Of a DNA stretch of 5,117 nucleotides, positions 1 to 5,117 are shown in pieces. Every line of letters starts with the position of its first letter. Positions within the stretch are counted from its first letter, which is position 1. This DNA is from Alphaproteobacteria bacterium. GTDB lineage: Bacteria; Pseudomonadota; Alphaproteobacteria; Rs-D84. The notes under the pieces were generated by a model. The model was not told where the DNA came from, searched no databases, and saw only the letters and a list, made by a program, of their open reading frames with translations. A program made the position numbers and the translations under genes. The stretch is taken from contig JAGCOQ010000041.1 of NCBI GenBank assembly GCA_017642625.1, positions 1-5,117 on the forward strand. Reading direction: 5' to 3'.

Positions 1-140
1 ACACCCATTGCCCACCATGCAACAAAGAACACAAGCAACCACCACAAGAAACCGCCCAGTTTACCCTTTTTCGCGGTATTATTTCTGTTCGCGTTCCACG
101 CAGCAAATCCGGAATTATTATTATCTAAATATTGAACCAT
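1..140 (-). CDS. N-terminal fragment of an inner-membrane protein, possibly YidC (runs off the left edge)
   Basis: An ATG at 140-138 opens a frame of 46 complete codons that continues past the window edge. The visible protein starts MVQYLDNNNSGFAAW, passes through a basic stretch (NRNNTAKKGK, about residues 18-27), and enters a strongly hydrophobic, Trp-rich segment (FLWWLLVFFVAWWAMG, residues 31-46). Positive charges before the first membrane helix predict a cytoplasmic N-terminus. A Shine-Dalgarno-like GGTGA (149-145) lies 4 bases before the ATG, and the lspA stop is 9 bases upstream, so translation is probably coupled to lspA. An N-in first helix fits the membrane insertase YidC, but the catalytic-core helices are outside the window. 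The YidC name is therefore a guess; that this is a real membrane-protein gene start is well supported. Confidence 0.68.
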   Translation of the reverse strand, partial: MVQYLDNNNSGFAAWNANRNNTAKKGKLGGFLWWLLVFFVAWWAMG

Positions 141-149
141 TGTATCACC

Positions 150-680
150 CTATTGTTTATTCGCACGCATGCAACGACTACGCGCCAAGAACCAATTTAA
201 AATATACAAACCAACACCCAAACAAATAAATACATCTGCAACATTAAATGCCGGCCAATGCGCCCCACCGATATGAAAATCCAAGAAATCAACCACCGCG
301 CCAAAACGCACGCGGTCAATCAAGTTGCCCAATGCACCACCGGCGATAAACGCCAACGGTAAACGTTCATATTCGGCTGCCCGACGGAACAAATAATACA
401 AAATAAACCCGATTACAAACGCGGTTATAAATATAATTATAATTGGTGCCGATTCCCCCAATGCCCGAAACAACGAAAAAGATGTTCCTGGATTCCAAGT
501 AAACACAACATTAAAGAAATCGGTCACATGTGCCATTAAATACGGCACAGGTATCAATTCCCATGCGGGTGCAAATGCCGGAACACGCCCCGTAATAAGA
601 TTTATCAAAACACCCTTGGTAAACTGGTCCAGCAAGATAATCGCCAGAATAATAATCAAGTATTTGAATATTTTTTTCAT
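150..680 (-). CDS. lspA: Lipoprotein signal peptidase (signal peptidase II)
   Basis: LspA is the inner-membrane aspartyl protease that removes the signal peptide from diacylglyceryl-modified prolipoproteins. The 176-residue protein has the family's usual length and four-helix layout: TM1 about residues 5-23, TM2 78-98, TM3 106-120 and TM4 147-166, with a periplasmic loop after TM1. Family motifs visible are LLDQFTK (16-22), a variant of the N-x-G-x-x-F motif (NPGTSFSL, 63-70), GGALGNLIDR (114-123) and FNVADV (145-150). The catalytic aspartates should be D122 and D149, and both are present. The ATG at 680 is chosen over the in-frame ATG at 764 because AAGGA (690-686) sits 5 bases ahead of it, MKKIFKYL is a normal LspA beginning, and the longer version would include the upstream terminator. 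It is preceded by its own promoter candidate and followed 9 bases on by a membrane-protein gene. Confidence 0.97.
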   Translation of the reverse strand: MKKIFKYLIIILAIILLDQFTKGVLINLITGRVPAFAPAWELIPVPYLMAHVTDFFNVVFTWNPGTSFSLFRALGESAPIIIIFITAFVIGFILYYLFRRAAEYERLPLAFIAGGALGNLIDRVRFGAVVDFLDFHIGGAHWPAFNVADVFICLGVGLYILNWFLARSRCMRANKQ

Positions 681-685
681 ATTCG

Positions 686-690
686 TCCTT
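686..690 (-). promoter_or_regulatory. Ribosome binding site that fixes the lspA start
   Basis: AAGGA on the minus strand, 5 bases before the ATG at 680-678. It decides between this start and the longer in-frame start at 764, which has no comparable site and would force the ribosome to begin inside the terminator hairpin of the previous unit. Confidence 0.8.
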
Positions 691-708
691 TTCCACATAA
701 CGATTTGT

Positions 709-737
709 AATATAGCAATCTGGGGAATCAAAATCAA
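709..737 (-). promoter_or_regulatory. Candidate sigma70-type promoter for lspA
   Basis: On the minus strand, TTGATT (737-732, 4 of 6 with the -35 consensus) is followed after exactly 17 bases by TATATT (714-709, 5 of 6 with TATAAT). A TG at 717-716 makes an extended -10 element (TGCTATATT). Initiation would fall around 703-700, leaving a leader of about 20 bases that contains the lspA ribosome binding site. The location directly after a terminator and before lspA is where a promoter is needed. The -35 box overlaps the U-rich tail of that terminator. It is predicted by eye, with no expression evidence. Confidence 0.55.
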
Positions 738-770
738 ATAAAATGTCCCAAATTCATGGGACATTTATTT
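734..770 (-). terminator. Rho-independent terminator after the antiporter gene
   Basis: A perfect 10-bp inverted repeat, AAATGTCCCA (741-750) and TGGGACATTT (757-766), flanks a 6-base loop (751-756). The pairing extends to about 14 bp, out to 736 and 770, if one A is bulged. In the minus-strand transcript the hairpin starts one base after the antiporter TAG (774-772) and is followed by the T-rich tail TTTTATTTGATTTT. The GC core is only GTCCCA/TGGGAC, so strength may be moderate. It marks the end of the carboxypeptidase-recR-rsmA-antiporter unit. With A-rich sequence on the other side it could also work in the opposite direction, but no plus-strand gene needs it. Confidence 0.82.
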
Positions 771-771
771 G

Positions 772-2478
772 CTATTCAGAAACCGGCACCGAATGATCAA
801 GCGGGGCATAATTATCGGTTCGTAATGCTTGCAGGGCGCTGTTTATCTTTGCTTCGGAAACCTTCATATATTCCAACACACCGGTTCCCAATGAAAACGC
901 CGTTTCAATTGTTTCCGGCAATGCACTATACGCACCATATTTACGCAAAACTTTACAATCCGCCAAATTACGCGCACGGGCAAAAACCTTGACCCGCGGT
1001 GCAATCGCTTTGACCGTCAAAACGGCATCTTTTGCGGTTTCTGCATTATCCAGCGCAACAATCACCGCATTTGTCTTGCGCGGGTGCAGACCAAAATTAC
1101 GCAACACTTCGGCATTTTTGCAATTACCGAACACGACATTGTATCCATTTTCACGACCGCGAACGATGGCATTAACATCCATATCAATCGCGACATATGA
1201 AACATTGTTCTTTTCCATTAACTTTGCGACGATTTGACCGACACGACCAAATCCCAAAATGATGACATCAGGGTTGGATTCTATACCAGACCGATCCAAA
1301 CTGCGTGGGCGATATTCGGCAAAAATCCATCCACGACGACGCAGGAAATCATATATCGCCAATATGATTGGTGTTGTCATAATCGACAATATAATCATAG
1401 CAGTTAAAACTTCGGAACTGGTCATTGGAACCGCGCTTATGCCGGCACTTTTCATGGTTTGCAACATTAACAAACCGAATTCGCCACCTTGGGATAAAAT
1501 CAACGCCATAAATGTTGCATCTGGCAAAATCATACCACGCACACGCGACACCATGAATAACGCAAAGAACTTTATGAACACCAATCCGACAAGACCGACC
1601 AAAATGTATTGCCACTTTTCCATCAACAATGGAACATTCAATCCCATACCCAACGCGATAAAGAAGAACGCCAAGAATAACATTGCATATGGGCTTATTT
1701 CTGCGCTGATTTGATGGCGATAAATTGTTTCAGACATCAACATACCCGCCAAGAACGCGCCCAATCCCACCGGCAATCCCATCATATCCAATACCGTTGC
1801 CCAAATAACAATGTTCAACATAACGGTCAACAATAATGCTTCACGACTTTTAAGTTTCACAACACGTTTTAACAATGGATTCAAAATAAACCGACCAACG
1901 AACACGACCGATATAACCAACAGCAATGATAATACCGCAACATCAATCGCCGTCGCCCCCAGGTTAAATGAACGCCCCGCAAACACCGGCAACATTGCTA
2001 AAATAGGAATCGACAATAAATCTTGGAACAACAAAATAGAAAAAGTTTGATTTCCAACATTTGTATTCAGTTCATTTCTGTCTGACAACAACTGTAAATC
2101 TTCGGACGTGCTGGACATTGCCAAAATAAGCGAAACCATAATGCAACCCAACACCGACCAACGCGTAACGCCGAACAAAACTGGGAACAACATAACCGCA
2201 ACGGTTAACACCTGTGATGCGCCAAGTCCGAATATATTTTTACGCATAGACCACAGGCGGCTCATATTAATTTCCAAACCGATACTGAACCACAAGAACA
2301 AGATACCCATATCGCCCAGTAACTGCCACGTCTGGTTCATTTCAAACAGATTCAATCCATATGGTCCCGACAACATACCCGCCGCCAAAAACGCAACCAA
2401 CGCACCAATTCGTGCGGCGCGCAAAAAGCAAACCAATACGAACAAAATCCCAAAAAATATTAAAAATGATAAAGGCAT
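772..2478 (-). CDS. KefB/KefC-like monovalent cation:proton antiporter (CPA2) with RCK domain
   Basis: This is an inner-membrane cation/H+ exchanger of the CPA2 family, probably exporting K+ (or Na+) in exchange for protons. Residues 1 to about 378 form the multi-helix transporter domain, with Kef-type motifs FLWFSIGLEI (61-70), MSSTSED (121-127), LLFQD (149-153), GAFLAGML (240-247), FFFIALGM (271-278) and SQGGEFG (329-335). A basic linker (380-398) leads to a TrkA-N/RCK domain, about 403-520: the nucleotide-binding GFGRVG (409-414), an Asp closing the second strand (IDMD, 431-434; NAD-type), and FARARN (499-504). The gene has a good ribosome site (GGAG, 2488-2485, 6 bases before the ATG). 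At 568 residues it is shorter than E. coli KefC (about 620); the missing part is the region after the RCK domain. No KefF/KefG-type ancillary oxidoreductase gene is adjacent. The family is certain; the ion and the gating ligand are not. Confidence 0.93.
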   Translation of the reverse strand: MPLSFLIFFGILFVLVCFLRAARIGALVAFLAAGMLSGPYGLNLFEMNQTWQLLGDMGILFLWFSIGLEINMSRLWSMRKNIFGLGASQVLTVAVMLFPVLFGVTRWSVLGCIMVSLILAMSSTSEDLQLLSDRNELNTNVGNQTFSILLFQDLLSIPILAMLPVFAGRSFNLGATAIDVAVLSLLLVISVVFVGRFILNPLLKRVVKLKSREALLLTVMLNIVIWATVLDMMGLPVGLGAFLAGMLMSETIYRHQISAEISPYAMLFLAFFFIALGMGLNVPLLMEKWQYILVGLVGLVFIKFFALFMVSRVRGMILPDATFMALILSQGGEFGLLMLQTMKSAGISAVPMTSSEVLTAMIILSIMTTPIILAIYDFLRRRGWIFAEYRPRSLDRSGIESNPDVIILGFGRVGQIVAKLMEKNNVSYVAIDMDVNAIVRGRENGYNVVFGNCKNAEVLRNFGLHPRKTNAVIVALDNAETAKDAVLTVKAIAPRVKVFARARNLADCKVLRKYGAYSALPETIETAFSLGTGVLEYMKVSEAKINSALQALRTDNYAPLDHSVPVSE

Positions 2479-2502
2479 CTCTCTCTCCGTCTTTATTTTT
2501 TA

Positions 2503-3327
2503 TTATACCACAACCGACGCAATTTTTACAAATGTTTCAGGTGGTAATTCTTCGGCGCGCTCAGTCCCGTTCAGACCAAATTGCGTCCAATCGATATTCG
2601 GCAATATTCCGCGAATCATCTTGCGACGATTACCAAAAAGTTTCGCCGTAATATTTTCAACTTTGCTTAAATCGCCAATCGCTTTTATCTTTTTCGCATT
2701 CGGTATAATCTGCACAACCGCACTTTCCACCTTGGGTCGCGGCACAAAAGCAGTTGACGGCACACCAAACAAAATCTTGGCATCCGAAATAAGTGATGTC
2801 AGTATCGACAGCCGACCATATTGCGCATCACCACATTTCGCGACGATACGTTGGGCAACCTCTCGCTGGAACATCAGGGTCATTGATTTTATCGCCGCAC
2901 CCGACGCCATTTTATGCAACCAACCAATCAACAATTCTGTTCCCACATTGTACGGCAAGTTTGCACAAATCGCATATTCACGCACGCCCAGTTTGCTAAA
3001 ATCAACACGCAACGCATCATCATAAATAACAGTTAAACGATTATCAGACGCGTCTGCAACGCGCGACAAAATTGGCGCGGTTGTCTTATCTTTTTCAATC
3101 GCGATTACGCGTCTCGCCCCCGCCATCAACAGTGCGCGTGTAAGTCCCGCCGGCCCCGGTCCAACTTCGACCACCGGCAATTTTTCAATATCTGGTACAC
3201 TACGCGCGATACGCCCCGTCAGGTTTAAATCAAACAGAAAGTTCTGACCGAATTGCTTTTTCGGTTCCAACCCGCAATCGCGCATCATTTCCGACACTGG
3301 CGGTAAAGATTCTAAATTACTTTTCAT
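2503..3327 (-). CDS. rsmA: 16S rRNA (adenine1518-N6/adenine1519-N6)-dimethyltransferase
   Basis: RsmA (KsgA) uses S-adenosylmethionine to dimethylate two adjacent adenines in the 3'-terminal hairpin of 16S rRNA, a late checkpoint of small-subunit assembly in the cytosol. The 274-residue protein has the normal family length. Motifs in order: KKQFGQNFL (23-31, rRNA/SAM entry), EVGPGPAGLTRALL (54-67, SAM-binding motif I), an acidic IEKDK (77-81), DDAL (103-106), the catalytic NLPYNVGT (123-130, motif IV), MFQREVAQRI (152-161) and FVPRPKVESAV (194-204). The C-terminal RNA-binding part carries LFGNRRKMIRG (230-240). No motif is broken. The start is fixed by a 4-base ATGA overlap with recR (3327-3324); no clear Shine-Dalgarno precedes it, so translation probably relies on ribosomes finishing recR. 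The antiporter begins 24 bases downstream. Confidence 0.98.
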   Translation of the reverse strand: MKSNLESLPPVSEMMRDCGLEPKKQFGQNFLFDLNLTGRIARSVPDIEKLPVVEVGPGPAGLTRALLMAGARRVIAIEKDKTTAPILSRVADASDNRLTVIYDDALRVDFSKLGVREYAICANLPYNVGTELLIGWLHKMASGAAIKSMTLMFQREVAQRIVAKCGDAQYGRLSILTSLISDAKILFGVPSTAFVPRPKVESAVVQIIPNAKKIKAIGDLSKVENITAKLFGNRRKMIRGILPNIDWTQFGLNGTERAEELPPETFVKIASVVV

Positions 3328-3920
3328 AATTCGCGCCGGCCCCCAAATGCCAATGATAATGTTCCGTCATCGATATAGTCCAAATCGCCACCCAACGGCA
3401 CACCAGACGCTAATTCAGAAAACCGCACGCCCGCGTCGCCAACCACCGACATAATGTAATGCTGGGTCGTTTTACCCTCTACTGTATTTGGTAATGCGAA
3501 AATAATTTCAGTAATGTTTTCGTTCTTTATGCGCACCGACAATGTCGCAATATTCAAATCGTCCGGCATAATTCCACTGGCGCCCGACAGCAACCCGCCA
3601 ATAATATGATACCGCCCATGAAAGACCGATGATTTTTCCAACACCCAAACATCACCCATATCGCGCACTATGCACAGTTGCCCATTTGCCCGCGCGGAAT
3701 CACGACAAAACTCACACATACCCGCCGTCTTGTCCGTCAGGCACCCACACACCGCACATGGCACAACATTTTCAGTTGCATCCAACAACGCCGCCGCCAA
3801 GTTTTCCGCACGACCATCACGCGTTTGGAGCAAAGCCAATACAATGCGTTGTGCCGCGCGATTTCCAACGCGCGGCAATTTTGCAAATTGTTTAATCAAC
3901 TTTTCTATTTTTGAATTCAT
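3324..3920 (-). CDS. recR: Recombination mediator protein RecR
   Basis: RecR works with RecO (and RecF) to load RecA onto SSB-coated single-stranded DNA at gaps during recombinational repair. From the ATG at 3920 it is 198 residues, the typical length. It shows the N-terminal helix-hairpin-helix region (FAKLPRVGNRAAQR, 12-25), a C4 zinc finger (C55-x2-C58 and C69-x2-C72), a Toprim domain (about 81-170) with CIVRDMGDVWVLE and NTVEGKTT, and a C-terminal GVPLGGDLDYIDDGTLSLAF followed by GRREL. One usually conserved loop, SPxDGIGP in many RecR proteins, reads SGASGIMP here (112-119). Other in-frame ATGs lie at 3932 (overlapping the carboxypeptidase stop as TGATG) and 3950. None has a strong ribosome site. 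3920 is preferred because MNSKIEKLIKQ matches the usual RecR beginning. Its stop overlaps the rsmA start by 4 bases. Confidence 0.96.
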   Translation of the reverse strand: MNSKIEKLIKQFAKLPRVGNRAAQRIVLALLQTRDGRAENLAAALLDATENVVPCAVCGCLTDKTAGMCEFCRDSARANGQLCIVRDMGDVWVLEKSSVFHGRYHIIGGLLSGASGIMPDDLNIATLSVRIKNENITEIIFALPNTVEGKTTQHYIMSVVGDAGVRFSELASGVPLGGDLDYIDDGTLSLAFGGRREL

Positions 3921-3931
3921 TGCATAACCCA

Positions 3932-5104
3932 TCAATGAAACACATAGCAATCTATACCCTTGGCTGATGCGGTGTTTTTAAGCGATTGCGCTGCCGCCTC
4001 ACTTAACCCATACGCACGCACGCGGAACAATCCATTTGGCGCAGTTTCAATTATTGGCGTTGCACCCGTTGCGCGTTGCACCGTTGCAATCATATTAGAT
4101 GCCGCATCACGTGTTGAAAACGCACCGAATTGCACCCCCGGCCCACCATGTGATGCCGCCGGCATAGTATTTGTCGCCGCATGATACGCACCCGCAAAAG
4201 TATTCACAGATTGCGTATTATCATACTGTGGTTGTGGTGTGTATTGTGGTTGTCTGCTTTCCACCGGTTTTGCGACCGGTGTTTCTTTCACAATCATTGC
4301 CGGCGCATTACTTGCCCCCAGCATTGCAAACCCCTTGTCCAACAAACGCACAGATTCCGCCGCACGCACATCCTTGTTTTCCGCGCCCAACACAACCGCC
4401 ATCAAATGATGATCGCCACGACGCGCGGTCGCAACCAGCGAATATTTCGACTTGTTCGTGTATCCAGTTTTCATACCATCGCACCCTGGATAAGACCCCA
4501 ACAAACGATTTCCATTAGTGTATGTTTTGCCGGCATATGTCCACGTTTTAATTCCAAAATATTTCCAGTATTGCGGGAAATGCTTATACACCGCCATTGA
4601 CATCAACGCAATATCACGCGCAGTGGACAAATGGTCATCATCCGGCAGACCCGAACTGTTTTCAAAATTCGTGCGCGACAGACCAATTTCCTTTGCCACA
4701 CGCGTCATAAGCGACGCAAAATTACCCTCTTTACCGCCCTTCAGGTTTTCCGCCAACACACGCGCGACATCATTTGCACTGTGCACCGCAACCGCTTTTA
4801 TCGCATCTTCTACCGTTATCTTGGAACCCGCAGGCAGCCCCAGTTTTACCGGCTCTGCATTTGCCGCCGCATTGGACACGATTAGATAGTCGTCCAAGTG
4901 CAGACGCCCATGTTCCAGCGCATCAAACGTCAAATACAACGTCATAATTTTTGTTAAACTTGCCGGATAGTTCAAATCAGTTGCGTTTTCCGAATACAGA
5001 ACCCGCCCCGAATCCATATCGGCGACCATTGCCGCGCGGTAATTCGCCGCATTGGCAATTGATGCAATAAACAGCATCGGCAAAATAAGAAATCTTCCCT
5101 TCAT
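3932..5104 (-). CDS. Serine D-alanyl-D-alanine carboxypeptidase (PBP5/6-type, peptidase S11) with C-terminal SPOR domain
   Basis: A periplasmic penicillin-binding protein that removes the terminal D-Ala from peptidoglycan pentapeptides and so limits cross-linking. Of its 390 residues, 1-19 are a signal peptide (hydrophobic core, ANA cleavage site before A20). The peptidase domain, about 21-265, contains all three active-site motifs: SLTK (49-52, nucleophile S49 and K52), SAN (109-111) and KTG (212-214). A Pro/Gln/Tyr-rich linker with a doubled QPQY (about 275-320) replaces the PBP5 C-terminal beta domain. A SPOR domain follows at about 322-390 (VQFGAFSTRDAA; FRVRAYGLSEAAA), a fold that binds denuded septal glycan. 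No amphipathic membrane-anchor helix is seen at the end. Only 13 bases of upstream sequence are in view and they contain no clear ribosome site, but MKGRFLILPML is a sensible signal-peptide start. It is the first gene of the unit visible here. Confidence 0.95.
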   Translation of the reverse strand: MKGRFLILPMLFIASIANAANYRAAMVADMDSGRVLYSENATDLNYPASLTKIMTLYLTFDALEHGRLHLDDYLIVSNAAANAEPVKLGLPAGSKITVEDAIKAVAVHSANDVARVLAENLKGGKEGNFASLMTRVAKEIGLSRTNFENSSGLPDDDHLSTARDIALMSMAVYKHFPQYWKYFGIKTWTYAGKTYTNGNRLLGSYPGCDGMKTGYTNKSKYSLVATARRGDHHLMAVVLGAENKDVRAAESVRLLDKGFAMLGASNAPAMIVKETPVAKPVESRQPQYTPQPQYDNTQSVNTFAGAYHAATNTMPAASHGGPGVQFGAFSTRDAASNMIATVQRATGATPIIETAPNGLFRVRAYGLSEAAAQSLKNTASAKGIDCYVFH

Positions 5105-5117
5105 AGCAATTTAAAGT

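Noticed and set aside
8..229. A 73-codon plus-strand open frame at the left edge.
   Set aside because: It is antisense to the lspA 3' end and to the following membrane-protein start, both better supported; it has no family resemblance.
681..764. A 28-codon N-terminal extension of lspA starting at 764.
   Set aside because: The extension would begin inside the terminator hairpin and read through the promoter region. A good ribosome site precedes the internal ATG at 680, and the family starts there.
1259..1714. A 151-codon plus-strand open frame inside the antiporter gene.
   Set aside because: It lies wholly antisense to the conserved membrane domain, and its composition mirrors the antiporter codons.
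2108..3025. A 305-codon plus-strand open frame antisense to rsmA and the antiporter.
   Set aside because: It crosses the boundary of two well-identified minus-strand genes, has a low-complexity Thr/Asn/Pro/Ile-rich composition, no ribosome site of note and no recognisable domain. It results from the scarcity of stop-complement codons under strong strand skew.
3663..3665. Arg86 in RecR, at the position where E. coli RecR has Glu (CVVE versus CIVR).
   Set aside because: This Toprim position varies in the family (for example, as I recall, B. subtilis has Gln), and RecR has no nuclease activity that needs it, so the change is not evidence of a defect.
4262..4281. Inverted repeat CACCGGT...ACCGGTG with a 6-base loop.
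   Set aside because: A 7-bp stem inside the carboxypeptidase linker codons (VAKPVE), with no T-tract and no gene end nearby; most likely chance within coding sequence.
4171..4600. Overlapping plus-strand open frames rich in His, Pro and Arg opposite the carboxypeptidase gene.
   Set aside because: Two mutually overlapping frames antisense to a gene with all three active-site motifs intact; neither shows a domain or start signal.

Overview
The window is a compact, single-strand block of conserved bacterial genes, all read on the minus strand (right to left). The cells are Gram-negative: there is a lipoprotein signal peptidase, a periplasmic PBP5-type carboxypeptidase with a SPOR domain, and a Kef-type antiporter. 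Three details lean towards an alphaproteobacterium of moderate GC, possibly an uncultured host-associated lineage: the S11 peptidase + SPOR architecture, the RecR C-terminal wording around GGDLDYIDDGTL, and the KsgA NLPYNVGT motif. This placement is inference. The sequence alone does not give a genus.

Layout in transcription order. The block begins at the right edge with a D-alanyl-D-alanine carboxypeptidase (5104-3932). It is followed with almost no gap by recR (3920-3324), then by rsmA/ksgA (3327-2503), whose ATG overlaps the recR stop as ATGA. After 24 bases comes a KefB/KefC-like cation:proton antiporter with a cytosolic NAD-binding RCK domain (2478-772). A rho-independent terminator (770-734) lies directly after the antiporter stop and closes this four-gene unit. 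A good extended -10 promoter candidate (737-709) overlaps the terminator tail and would start a second unit: lspA (680-150) and then, 9 bases on, the first 46 codons of a membrane protein that runs off the left edge (140-1) and could be YidC.

The genes are housekeeping functions without an obvious common pathway: peptidoglycan trimming, recombinational repair, 16S rRNA dimethylation, ion/pH homeostasis and lipoprotein maturation. Tight spacing suggests co-transcription. Coding takes up about 97% of the window, and the only intergenic stretch above 25 bases (681-771) holds the terminator and promoter. I saw no mobile element, CRISPR array, RNA gene or phage gene, and nothing that I would call a new system. 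The points most worth checking are the antiporter, which seems to lack the features of glutathione gating, and the interlocked terminator/promoter.
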